This document shows positions 7,000-14,409 of a stretch of DNA of 37,245 nt, piece by piece. The stretch comes from Candidatus Magasanikiibacteriota bacterium (GTDB lineage: Bacteria > Patescibacteriota > Patescibacteriia > Magasanikbacterales > GWA2-37-8). The stretch's first letter is position 1. Every line of letters starts with the position of its first letter. The translations under genes and the position numbers were made by a program. The notes below the pieces were generated by a model that was not told the DNA's origin, made no database searches, and worked only from the letters and a program-made list of their open reading frames with translations. Location of the stretch: positions 1 to 37,245 of the forward strand of contig JACPGS010000030.1 of NCBI GenBank assembly GCA_016189025.1. Direction: 5' to 3'.

Positions 7000-7461
7000 A
7001 TGCGCCGCCTTACCTTTATCGTGGTTCACCATACCGCCACCCCCGGGCGGGCCACCAGTCTAGCAGCCGTAGACGGGGCGCACCGGCGCCGCAATTGGGG
7101 CACTACGGCGCAGCCGGCTTACGCTAAACCAAGCGCCCTCGGTTATTTCGTTCAGTATCATTACTTTATTAACTGGCAGGGCATTTTGACGCAGACGCGC
7201 CTGGAGCGGGAAATCGGCTGGCACGCTAACCGCGCCAATCCTTACAGCCTGGGGGTGGCGCTCTCCGGTTGGTTTGACCCGGGGTACGACCGGGCGCCGG
7301 CGCCGGCGCAAGTTGCCACCCTGCGCCTGCTCCTGCGCAAATTGGCAGATCAGTTTCAGATTCCTCTTGCCCAGATTGTCCCCCACCGCCATTTTGCGCC
7401 TTACAAAAGTTGCTATGGGGCAAATCTGGCTAATGACTGGGCACGGAGATTGATAAGTTAG
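7000..7461 (+). CDS. N-acetylmuramoyl-L-alanine amidase (Amidase_2/PGRP fold)
   Basis: A 153-aa zinc amidase that would cut the lactyl-peptide bond of peptidoglycan. The first zinc ligand is in VVHHTATPG (His10/His11). The second and third are in VPHRHFAPYKSCYG (His129 or His131, Cys138). The Y-HYFIN strand (residues 53-58) and WHAN (74-77) are also typical of the fold. It is a bare catalytic domain with no signal peptide or cell-wall-binding module, as in phage endolysins. A GTG start at 6964 is possible, but the ATG at 7000 directly precedes the first conserved strand and fits the extended -10. The holin-like ORF follows 24 nt later, suggesting a lysis-type pair or a recruited cell-wall remodelling unit. 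Confidence 0.88.
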   Translation: MRRLTFIVVHHTATPGRATSLAAVDGAHRRRNWGTTAQPAYAKPSALGYFVQYHYFINWQGILTQTRLEREIGWHANRANPYSLGVALSGWFDPGYDRAPAPAQVATLRLLLRKLADQFQIPLAQIVPHRHFAPYKSCYGANLANDWARRLIS

Positions 7462-7485
7462 CTCACTCTTAAGTTAGCAAACTAT

Positions 7486-7737
7486 ATGGAGTTTCTTCTC
7501 GGGGTAGTGTCATCACTGCTGATTGAGATATTCAAATGGCTAGGCAAGCGTTGGGGCAAACCAGTGACCAAGCGCGCCATTTACCTGGCGCTCTTTGCGC
7601 TCTCGCTGGGGTGGACGATTTTTATTCACTCCGGCGTAATCAATCAAGAAGCGCTGCGTCTTTTTGTCAGCATGCTCTTCTACACCGTCGGCATCTACGA
7701 GATTTTGATCAAGCAGATGAAAACAGCGCTCAAATGA
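7486..7737 (+). CDS. Small membrane protein, holin-like
   Basis: 83 aa. It has an amphipathic or membrane-associated N-terminus (EFLLGVVSSLLIEIFKWLG), a basic loop (KRWGKPVTKR), then two hydrophobic segments at about 31-48 and 58-75 and a lysine-containing tail. Size, topology and position immediately after a small amidase resemble phage holins. No sequence-specific holin signature is recognised, so the name is positional. The ATG at 7486 has little Shine-Dalgarno. A terminator follows at 7749, so amidase and this gene form a two-gene unit. Confidence 0.6.
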   Translation: MEFLLGVVSSLLIEIFKWLGKRWGKPVTKRAIYLALFALSLGWTIFIHSGVINQEALRLFVSMLFYTVGIYEILIKQMKTALK

Positions 7738-7748
7738 GCGCGCCCGCC

Positions 7749-7775
7749 AAAGAGCCCAACCGGACTCTTTTTTAT
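7749..7775 (+). terminator. Terminator of the amidase/holin-like unit
   Basis: AAAGAGCC pairs with GG-A-CTCTTT (one bulged A) around CAACC, followed by TTTTTATTTTT. Confidence 0.65.
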
Positions 7776-7905
7776 TTTTAGGACTTACGCGTTTGGCGCA
7801 TTTCTGCGTTGTCGCTCAAGCCCTTCGCTCGCCGTAGTCTTGGCTACGTCTCGCTCCAGTGCTCGCTGCCGCCTGGAACTGCATCCAAACGCGTAAGTCC
7901 TTTTA
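7776..7905. mobile_element. MITE-like palindromic element with 16-bp terminal inverted repeats
   Basis: A 120-bp unit (7781-7900) begins GGACTTACGCGTTTGG and ends with its exact reverse complement. Both ends are bordered by TTTTA (7776-7780 and 7901-7905), a possible 5-bp target duplication. The interior has a further CGTAG/CTACG palindrome and repeated CGCTC/GAGCG motifs, but no ORF. This looks like a non-autonomous transposon remnant inserted in the T-tract of the preceding terminator. The TTTTA duplication could be coincidental, because the flank is T-rich. Confidence 0.6.
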
Positions 7906-7962
7906 TTATTGATTTCTGGCGCCGGATGGGTTAGAGTAAGGGAGATTAAGTGTTATCGTTAT

Positions 7963-10900
7963 ATGCGTTCCAGAGCGGAAAATACCTTTGAACCAAGGCG
8001 CGCTCCAGAATTTTTGCTTGATAGAGAGGCGGATGCCGGTGAGATTGATAGAGAATCTGGCAAAGAAGCAGGCAAGAAAGAGCTGGTGGGGGCGGCGATG
8101 GTTAGAAGCTTGGGTCAAGAACTGCAGAATAAAACCGCCAGCCATTACGGCCCGGTTGGCTTGCAGGTATTTCGCGATGTAATGCAGGGCAAAAAGAGTT
8201 GGGACGACTTTGCCGCCACAGTTGAAACTCTGCCTGATTTTAGAGAATTTCAAAACCGCGCCTGGGAATACTTGCGTGATTTAGGCATTGTGGAGCATCA
8301 AAAAGGCCATACCATTGTTGATTTGGAAGAGTTGCAAAATTTAACCCCGGGCTATGTTTCGTTCGATACGCAGCATTTCGGAGAGATAGCCAAAAGAATC
8401 ACAGGCAAACGCCAAGCTGGCGAGCGGGTGGCAGCGGTTAGCCGCGCTCAATTTAAAAATGCCGCCGCGAGGCTTATCCCCTTTAAGATATACTTTGATA
8501 ACAACTTGAGCCATTTTTTGCAGAACGCGTTCCACGGCAAAAGCGTTATCAGCCGCGACGACTGGCAAGCGCGCCCGCGCGGCAAAAGAAGCGCCGCACC
8601 AAAACCAAAGCCGTTATTTTATTCCCCGGCTAACGCCAGCGAAGCTTTTTCAGCGGAAAAAATAAAGCAGGCGGATTTTTATTTGGGAGCCTGGGAGGTT
8701 GCCGGAGGAGCCGGGGCGTCCTACACGCAATTCCAGCCGGAACTTCCGCATGACGAAACCTCATTAGCCTGTCTCATCTATCATCCGCGTTATGGCAACG
8801 GAGAGCGCAACAACGCCGGGAATCTGGTGGTTACCTATAAAAATGGGTCAAGCAGGCAAATGACCAATGAGTGGTTGAATAATTGCGGCTATTATAAAGG
8901 CAATACCAAGCTGTTGCAGAAGGGCGAATTTTTTGCCAGTGCCGCCACAGCATTGCAGGACGGCAAGATGCCCCAGCTGACAGAGCATGGTTTATTGAGG
9001 CCAGAAGATTTTCACATTTCTGCCACTGTTGAATCAAGCCGCAAGTTTGGCATCAAGCGTCCGCTGACACAATCAGCAGGTATGGTAGTGCTTAATGAAA
9101 GGATACGATATACGCTCGGGCGTGAATATGGCGGCAAGCGCACGCCGGATTGGAAAGTTCGCTACCATGCCTGTCAGATTTCTAATGACCTTGGCGGCAT
9201 TACCGAAGCTGATGATGAGGGGAAAGAAAAATTAGTCGCAATTTTTGATCTCGTTCACGCGGGCGATCCGCGCCTTAAACCGGTAAAGGCAGGGCAGGCG
9301 ACGTACTTTACCATTTCAAAAGACGCAATTAATGTGCGGCCGTACAACGAACAGACGGAAGAGGTCTTTACTATAAAGCAAAGTGATGAAACAGCCGAAG
9401 AACATCAGGTGCGGGCGGAAGCGGTGAATTTTAGCACGCTTATGGAGGTAAAAAAAGAGTTTGCTAAAGAGGCTCATATATCACTTGATGAGTTAGATGG
9501 ACAAGAACAGGCGGCTCTAATAGAATTTTTTCGCTCTAGCAGTTCTGCAGAACGAAAAAAATTGTACCGATTCGCCGAAGTCTATAAACACGAAGGTTTA
9601 CGAACTTTCTTAGCATTTCAATTCGATAAGCGGGCAGGCGACGCGATTTTGTCTTTGCAAGAACAATTGCGTCCTAAACAAATGGAAGAATTGATCAGTG
9701 TATTTAATAAAACAGCCGCGGCTGCCCGCAGCCAAAGCAAAGAAGCGTTGGCGTTACTAAGCCACGATCAAACAGTGCTTAACGCCGAGGCCGAACGTAT
9801 TCTGACTGAAGGTTTGCTGTTTCGCGCCAAAGATATTCTTATTACCGCGCTTAAACAACTTCCTAAAGCTAAAGACAAAGAGAAAACAATAACTCGCCTG
9901 TTGGAAAAACTTGCGGAGGAATCAGCGCTTGAGCAATCTGTTGCCGGACTGTTTACTCGGTTAGTTGATTTATTTAAGCAAAAGCAGGAAGGCGCTATTG
10001 ATATTACCCGCTATGTGCAGCAGCAGGAAGCAGTACTGAAGGCAGTAAAAGAACAGCAAATGGCAGGATTGTTAAATCGAACGCTTCAAGCGCAAGGCGA
10101 ACTCGCGCCGATTCCAGAAATACATTGGCGCGTTGATCGCAGCCTCGCTGAATACCGCGAGCGACTTGGTTTTGATGTTACAAAGCTTTTAAAACATCTG
10201 GCAGAATCGGATCAGCGAAAAGTGTTACTAGAATTCGGGCCGGGAAGCGGCCGTAGCAAACAGGAGCGTTCCCAGCAGGAGATTGATACGTATTACCAGG
10301 ACATTGCCTTGACCGACAGAGTGTATTATCCGCTGGCAGATGTTATTGAGCGGATTGTTGACTGGGCGCGCCTTGAACAGAGCGCCGGAAAGTTAACGGA
10401 CGAGGAGAAAAAGTTGATGGCCGATATGCTGTATAAGTTGGTGCTCATTAAAGACGGGCAAATCGGCGCCAAGAAGTTTGAGTACGCAACTGGCCGGCAA
10501 GAGCGAATCACGGCTGATCCAACAGAACTGCCTGCGGTGCTTGAGGAAATTGCGCCGCAGGTTGATAAGGCGGACTCGATTCCGGATATCATCAGTAGCC
10601 GCGATGAAAATGGACAGGTGTACTATCCCGGCGCCATTGATGTCAGCACAACGGAAAAAAATTCCAAAAATTTTCTTGCGGCCAAAAAATTATTGGGCCG
10701 CCGCATGCAATCATATATCCGCCAGGATGTAGATTTGTATGATGCCATACCAGCTTACCCGCCCGGCGTCATCATCGGAGATTTTGGGGAAATTTCAAAA
10801 CTAAAGAACGGCTCAATTGACGTGGCAATGGGGGTGCGCTCAACCGTGTATAAACGCGATCGAGCCTACATTGCTTTTCTGCAAAACTTAAGCGACAAAT

Positions 10901-11325
10901 TAAAAACCGGCGGCATCTACCTGGATGATAACGTTCGGGATAACGACGGGTGGCGTTCACGCATAGCCGAAGTAGTTCAGTTGCGTGACCAGCTCCAGCG
11001 CCGCGCTGGAGATCGTGCGCTTGATATTGAAATACAATTAATTCTTGGGCCGGGTTTCCGCGGCGAAGACGCCGCAAAAGGAGAGGTGCCACGGACTTTA
11101 GTGATGAGCAAAAAGACTAGCTATGCCAAAACCATTTCTCGTTTACTCGACAAAGGTTTTCGTCTCGTATCGCTAGACGACTATCTTATAGAGTTGAAGG
11201 CCGCGCCTCCCGATCGTTTACACGAACTTGATCCAACTAATCAGCTTTTAAAAACTGTCGCGCCGGAAGTGCGCGGAGGGACATCCGCTGGCAAGCCAGC
11301 GGCCGCTTCGCGCCGGACGGCGTGA
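7963..11325 (+). CDS. Large uncharacterised protein with methyltransferase-like C-terminal region
   Basis: A 1120-aa protein I cannot assign to a family. The N-terminal roughly 380 residues are soluble and mixed alpha/beta. The middle (about 500-730) is strongly helical and charged, probably partly coiled coil. From about 750 a Rossmann-like SAM-methyltransferase pattern appears: LLEFGPGSG (motif I, about 753-761), then GSIDVAMGVRS (motif IV-like, about 950-960) and LKTGGIYLDDN (about 979). A helical insert separates them. No signal peptide or membrane segment is seen. The ATG at 7963 is preferred to the in-frame start at 7909, since the extra 18 residues look non-conserved. Its last 85 bp overlap the convergent TrmB-type gene. 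Methyltransferase activity is inference from three motifs. Confidence 0.75.
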   Translation: MRSRAENTFEPRRAPEFLLDREADAGEIDRESGKEAGKKELVGAAMVRSLGQELQNKTASHYGPVGLQVFRDVMQGKKSWDDFAATVETLPDFREFQNRAWEYLRDLGIVEHQKGHTIVDLEELQNLTPGYVSFDTQHFGEIAKRITGKRQAGERVAAVSRAQFKNAAARLIPFKIYFDNNLSHFLQNAFHGKSVISRDDWQARPRGKRSAAPKPKPLFYSPANASEAFSAEKIKQADFYLGAWEVAGGAGASYTQFQPELPHDETSLACLIYHPRYGNGERNNAGNLVVTYKNGSSRQMTNEWLNNCGYYKGNTKLLQKGEFFASAATALQDGKMPQLTEHGLLRPEDFHISATVESSRKFGIKRPLTQSAGMVVLNERIRYTLGREYGGKRTPDWKVRYHACQISNDLGGITEADDEGKEKLVAIFDLVHAGDPRLKPVKAGQATYFTISKDAINVRPYNEQTEEVFTIKQSDETAEEHQVRAEAVNFSTLMEVKKEFAKEAHISLDELDGQEQAALIEFFRSSSSAERKKLYRFAEVYKHEGLRTFLAFQFDKRAGDAILSLQEQLRPKQMEELISVFNKTAAAARSQSKEALALLSHDQTVLNAEAERILTEGLLFRAKDILITALKQLPKAKDKEKTITRLLEKLAEESALEQSVAGLFTRLVDLFKQKQEGAIDITRYVQQQEAVLKAVKEQQMAGLLNRTLQAQGELAPIPEIHWRVDRSLAEYRERLGFDVTKLLKHLAESDQRKVLLEFGPGSGRSKQERSQQEIDTYYQDIALTDRVYYPLADVIERIVDWARLEQSAGKLTDEEKKLMADMLYKLVLIKDGQIGAKKFEYATGRQERITADPTELPAVLEEIAPQVDKADSIPDIISSRDENGQVYYPGAIDVSTTEKNSKNFLAAKKLLGRRMQSYIRQDVDLYDAIPAYPPGVIIGDFGEISKLKNGSIDVAMGVRSTVYKRDRAYIAFLQNLSDKLKTGGIYLDDNVRDNDGWRSRIAEVVQLRDQLQRRAGDRALDIEIQLILGPGFRGEDAAKGEVPRTLVMSKKTSYAKTISRLLDKGFRLVSLDDYLIELKAAPPDRLHELDPTNQLLKTVAPEVRGGTSAGKPAAASRRTA

Positions 11326-12077
11326 TGCCAAAAAAAATTAAAGATAAGTTTATAATTTTCAGCAATCAGCGGATGAACGATGCGCACCGCCATCGCCTGT
11401 CCTTCTTTTAACGTCGTGAGCAATACAGCCGAACCAGAGATTTTAATATCCATACTAAAAGGGAAATCTTCCACAGGAATGGTGCGCGTTTCTCGCAGTT
11501 CGGGCGCGCTGGTTGTGTTAATTTGATTAGTAGTCGGCACAACCACGCGGTTGAAAATTTTTCGTTCAACCCGTTTTTTTATAAATGTAGGGTAATAATC
11601 GGGAATAAACTGTGCCATCTCCCCCTTGTCTTCAATACTTTCAATTGGCTCATTAAGTTCAAGCAACTCCTCGTAGGCCTGAATTACGCCATCCTTGCCT
11701 TCATAGAATTTTACCCCGGGCTTGTTGTGCGCCAGGTTATACGCCGAGCGCAGGTCGCCGATGATAGTTTTGAGCTGTTCCCTTTGGCGGCGGAGCGACT
11801 TTTCCTGGTCGGTAATAAACTCCTCCAGCCGCTCGGGTTGGGCGGCGTTGTATACCGTCTTTTTCCCGACCTGCTTCGCCTCCACCAGTTCGTATTGCTC
11901 CAGGCTCTGTAAGATATAGTAGAGCATGGGGCGGGAAAATGGGCTGGTCTTTTGGAGCAGAGGGATGGTAGCGTCCGGCGTGGCAACCAAAATTTCGTAG
12001 AGTTTTGCCTCATTTTGGCCTAAACCGAGGTCAGTTAGGGTGGTAATTATGGTATCTTTTGGGGCGGGTATTGACAT
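11241..12077 (-). CDS. TrmB-family transcriptional regulator
   Basis: 278 aa. An N-terminal winged helix (residues about 5-75: LTDLGLGQNEAKLYEILVATPDATIPLLQKTSPFSR.. split over helices) is followed by a helical linker and a C-terminal ligand/dimer domain, the TrmB/sugar-regulator layout. It probably binds its own promoter. The ATG at 12077 is chosen because the TTGACA-17-TATACT promoter lies between it and an in-frame TTG at 12128. The last 28 or so residues (from HHAVRREAAAG on) are encoded antisense to the end of the 1120-aa gene and look like an extension beyond the domain, so a lost stop or a genuine overlap is possible. The ligand is unknown. Confidence 0.8.
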   Translation of the reverse strand: MSIPAPKDTIITTLTDLGLGQNEAKLYEILVATPDATIPLLQKTSPFSRPMLYYILQSLEQYELVEAKQVGKKTVYNAAQPERLEEFITDQEKSLRRQREQLKTIIGDLRSAYNLAHNKPGVKFYEGKDGVIQAYEELLELNEPIESIEDKGEMAQFIPDYYPTFIKKRVERKIFNRVVVPTTNQINTTSAPELRETRTIPVEDFPFSMDIKISGSAVLLTTLKEGQAMAVRIVHPLIAENYKLIFNFFWHHAVRREAAAGLPADVPPRTSGATVFKS

Positions 12078-12099
12078 AGATTTTGGCTTTGATAAGGGT

Positions 12100-12148
12100 A
12101 GTATAACACGCCATTCAATATTTGTCAAGAGGTAATTGACAGATATTG
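12100..12148 (-). promoter_or_regulatory. TrmB-type gene promoter with 13-bp inverted-repeat operator
   Basis: Minus strand: TTGACA (12123-12128), 17 nt, TATACT (12100-12105), near-consensus. The arms CAATATTTGTCAA (12116-12128) and TTGACAGATATTG (12136-12148) are complementary at 12 of 13 positions with a 7-bp spacer, and cover the -35 element. This is the expected place for autoregulation. Confidence 0.65.
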
Positions 12149-12166
12149 AGTATAGATTAAGAAAAT

Positions 12167-12193
12167 AAAATGGCTAAATTAAGCCATTTTTTT
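12167..12193. terminator. Bidirectional terminator hairpin
   Basis: AAAATGGCT/AGCCATTTT (9 bp) with loop AAATTA, followed by T-runs on the plus strand and TTTTATTTT on the minus strand. It separates the TrmB-type promoter from the following noncoding locus. Confidence 0.65.
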
Positions 12194-12223
12194 GTTTCTT
12201 CGTCCAAAATTATAAGCCGAGTA

Positions 12224-12252
12224 TTGACATAATTGATGAGATATGGTATACT
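12224..12252 (+). promoter_or_regulatory. Near-perfect housekeeping promoter
   Basis: TTGACA (12224-12229), 17-nt spacer ending in TGG, TATACT (12247-12252). The predicted start is near 12259. It points into a stretch with no long plus-strand ORF. Confidence 0.75.
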
Positions 12253-12263
12253 GGTTTGTTACG

Positions 12264-12353
12264 ATGAAAAACCGGCAAGAACCCGTAACCAGCCCTTTAC
12301 AATATAAACGACCTGTCAGCCCTTGGAGAGAGGGGCGGATAGTAAAGCGATAA
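12264..12353 (+). CDS. Possible 29-codon leader ORF
   Basis: ATG begins about 5 nt after the predicted start of the 12224 promoter, so it would be essentially leaderless. The peptide begins MKNRQEPVTSPLQYKRP and is basic. There is no family match. Its position directly at the start of a structured transcript parallels the his leader peptide, but it may be chance. Confidence 0.3.
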   Translation: MKNRQEPVTSPLQYKRPVSPWREGRIVKR

Positions 12354-12776
12354 GCAGAATAAGCAACAAGTAAATTGAGCCTCTCTCCACCATAAGAGAG
12401 GTTTATTGTTTCTACCGACGAGGGAGAGAACGCCGTAGCTACCAAAGTAATCCAAAGTAGCTCCCAAACGTTAACCCCTCATCGGTTGAAGCAATCGCTT
12501 CGGCCCTGTTCTTTAACAGTTAGTGTCCGTCAGGAGCTTGCGCAAGCGGGCGCCTGCGACACATAGAGAATGATATCTGGTTGCCAGTGAAAAAATGGGA
12601 GAGATTGATACTGGTGAAGAGAGAATCATGCTCTTCTAGAAATTTTGTTCGCCGAAGAGGCGAAAGAGGCGGAGAAAGTGTTCCTTGCCCCGACGTAACG
12701 TCGGGGCGGAAGCCGCTCGCGGTCTCCTCCTAGATTAACTAGAGTCTAGGTAGTATCGAGTGCGCCTTTCCTTGAT

Positions 12777-12804
12777 TGTCATTCCCGCGAAAGCGGGAAT
12801 CCAG
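12777..12804. repeat. REP-like palindrome, copy 1
   Basis: TGTCATTCCCGC-GAAA-GCGGGAATCCAG. It is the same family as copies at 28471, 28488, 28565 (inverted) and 29153. This copy sits exactly at the apex of a longer complementary arm (CCTTTCCTTGATTG on its left, CAATCGAGGAAAAGG on its right), as if inserted into a pre-existing hairpin loop. Confidence 0.75.
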
Positions 12805-13051
12805 CAATCGAGGAAAAGGCAGTCGCTACTACTAATGGAGAGAGTTGGTAATTAGCGATGCCCTTTGACAATTCAATTCGCCATAGTGTGGGATATAAAA
12901 TTCCATTTGTATCAGGATTTGGTTGTTCACATCGCACCCTATGGCGGCGCCATGACGCTCGGAACCCGGGCTTTTGTTTTCCGAAATTGTTCGGAGGCAA
13001 AGGCAGGGAAGAGCTAGTCGTGGCGTAAAAGAAAGGAGGTCGCAGCACCAT

Positions 13052-13108
13052 TTACTTTCCAATTAAAATCCGCCGGCTGGCGGATTGGCGAGTGAGTCGA
13101 GGAGCAAT
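13052..13108 (+). repeat. Direct repeat, left copy, bordering the ATPase cassette
   Basis: 57 bp, almost identical to 14358-14415. It contains the hairpin ATCCGCC-GGCT-GGCGGAT and ends GAGTGAGTCGAGGAGCAAT. It lies 5 bp from the stop codon of the ATPase gene. An orphan Shine-Dalgarno (AAAGGAGG, about 13032-13039) precedes it without a usable start codon. Confidence 0.75.
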
Positions 13109-13113
13109 GCCAG

Positions 13114-14247
13114 CTACCTCAACAATTGCCTGACGCTTTCAAAATCATCCCAGGCAATCAGTTTGCTTGCCGTGTCGGGATAAGCCTTATTAAAAGACGG
13201 AGGCAAGGCAAAGCGAGCCGAGGCAGAAAGTTTGAATTCAAACGCTGAAATTTTTCCGTCTTGCTCCTTAATCAGATCGATTTCACCATCCGTATGCGTG
13301 CGCCAGAAGTATAGGTTGGCGCGGGGCGAGGCCAGAGAATTCTTTTTGACCATTTCCGCGATGGCATAATTTTCAAAAAGAACGCCGGAGTCGCTTCGTA
13401 TTTCTAACGAATTGAAGTTATTGATTAAAGCATTGCGGATGCCGCAGTCGTAAAAATATATTTTTACTTTGCGGCTGATTTCATTGCGCAGGTTGCGGCT
13501 AAAGCCATAAAGCCGGAACAGCACGAATGACTTTTCCAGCAGATCCAGATAACGTTCGATGGTTTTATAATTTAATTTAGTCCGTTGTCCCAGCTCGTGG
13601 TAAGAAACCTCCTGTCCGATCTGCAACGCAATAGCAATTAAAAGTTCACGCACCTTATGGCTGTTTTTTACCAAATCAAAAGTCAAAATATCTTTATATA
13701 GATAGTTGTCGGCCAGCAGAGCCAGCTCATTGGTTTTTTCTGCCGCGGTAATTAAATTATAAACCTTGGGATATGAACCATATATTAAACAGTGGCCGAT
13801 GGCATCGGGCAAATCAACCGGCGGAACAGAGGCGGCGATTTCCGAAAAGCTGAACGGATACAGCAGCCACTGCCGATGGCGGCCGGTAAGAGGCTCCGAC
13901 ACTTTGCCGGCCAGCTCAAAAGTGGACGAACCGGTGGCAATAACGCGCAGGCCGGGCAGATGATCATAAATGATTTTCAGAATCAGGCCTGGATTGGCCA
14001 GCGTCTGCATCTCATCAAAAATGACAATGCCGCTTTCGCCTAAAAGCCGTTTAAGGGCAAGCGCGTCAGGAATTAGCTGGTTTTGGATGCGGAGCTGGTC
14101 GCAGGCAAGCAATGCGGCCTGGCCTGAAGAATAGAGGTTGTTGAGGAGAGTGGTTTTTCCAGCCTGCCTGGGACCGTATAAAATGATGATTTTGGCTGAA
14201 TCAAGCGAATTCTTAATTAACGGCTCTATTTGTCTGTGGATGTACAT
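13114..14247 (-). CDS. AAA-family ATPase with DUF4143 domain
   Basis: 377 aa. The N-terminal P-loop ATPase (AAA_14) has Walker A GPRQAGKTT (25-33), Walker B IVIFDE (74-79) and a sensor region VIATGSSTFEL. A winged-helix segment follows (about 205-250, VSYHELGQRTKLNYKTIERYLDLLE). The C-terminal DUF4143 nuclease-like region contains FENYAIAEMVKK and a D-E-K pattern (DGEIDLI..AFEFKLS) like PD-(D/E)XK folds. Members are frequent, mobile, often multi-copy proteins of unknown substrate. The gene is antisense to its surroundings and flanked by 57-58 bp direct repeats, suggesting movement or duplication as a cassette. Confidence 0.9.
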   Translation of the reverse strand: MYIHRQIEPLIKNSLDSAKIIILYGPRQAGKTTLLNNLYSSGQAALLACDQLRIQNQLIPDALALKRLLGESGIVIFDEMQTLANPGLILKIIYDHLPGLRVIATGSSTFELAGKVSEPLTGRHRQWLLYPFSFSEIAASVPPVDLPDAIGHCLIYGSYPKVYNLITAAEKTNELALLADNYLYKDILTFDLVKNSHKVRELLIAIALQIGQEVSYHELGQRTKLNYKTIERYLDLLEKSFVLFRLYGFSRNLRNEISRKVKIYFYDCGIRNALINNFNSLEIRSDSGVLFENYAIAEMVKKNSLASPRANLYFWRTHTDGEIDLIKEQDGKISAFEFKLSASARFALPPSFNKAYPDTASKLIAWDDFESVRQLLR

Positions 14248-14261
14248 AGCGGTAAATGGGT

Positions 14262-14314
14262 TAAAAAATAGGATTATTATTCCTAATATTATACTAAAAA
14301 ATAGGATTTGTCAA
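14262..14314 (-). promoter_or_regulatory. ATPase promoter with 14-bp direct repeats
   Basis: Minus strand: TTGACA (14309-14314), 17 nt, TAATAT (14286-14291); TATAAT at 15 nt also exists. An identical 14-mer, TAAAAAATAGGATT, occurs at 14262-14275 and 14295-14308. One copy fills the spacer and the other lies past the start site, 33 bp apart, a pattern suited to a repressor bound on one face of the helix. Confidence 0.55.
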
Positions 14315-14334
14315 GAAAGTCCGCCATACTCAAG

Positions 14335-14409
14335 CCCCGCACCGCGGGGTCCTCGACTTACTTTCCAAATTAAAATCCGCCGGCTGGCGGATTGGAGAGT
14401 GAGTCGAGG
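14335..14409 (+). promoter_or_regulatory. Two-hairpin leader of the 65-aa ORF
   Basis: CCCCGC-ACC-GCGGGG (14335-14349), then CCTCGACTTACTTTCC (14351-14366) paired with GGAGAGTGAGTCGAGG (14394-14409) around an inner ATCCGCC/GGCGGAT hairpin. The two mismatches of the outer stem are G-U. The right arm is the same GAGTCGAGG motif seen in the leaders at 14769 and 15492. Confidence 0.6.

Larger units (their letters stand above)
12259..13050 (+). ncRNA. Candidate long structured noncoding RNA
   Basis: About 0.8 kb downstream of a consensus promoter with no convincing ORF beyond 29 codons. Visible helices are TGGAGAGAGG/CCTCTCTCCA (about 12324-12395, competing with a CTCTC/GAGAG hairpin just 3'), GTGTC/GACAC enclosing CAGG/CCTG (about 12522-12564), GAAGAG/CTCTTC, TTCGCC/GGCGAA, CCCCGACG-TAA-CGTCGGGG, CCTAGA/TCTAGG, a long arm CCTTTCCTTGATTG/CAATCGAGGAAAAGG with outer GTAGTA/TACTAC, and CGCCATAG/CTATGGCG (about 12881-12950). 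None matches RNase P, tmRNA, SRP or T-box motifs I know. It could be a large ornate RNA, a structured leader of the plus-strand small genes, or decayed sequence. Confidence 0.45.

Noticed and set aside
12490-12530. rRNA-leader boxA-like TTCTTTAACA suggesting a ribosomal RNA operon
   Set aside because: No 16S sequence follows within the window, and the motif is short enough to be chance.
12259-13050. RNase P RNA, tmRNA or SRP RNA
   Set aside because: The hallmark sequences of these RNAs could not be found on either strand.
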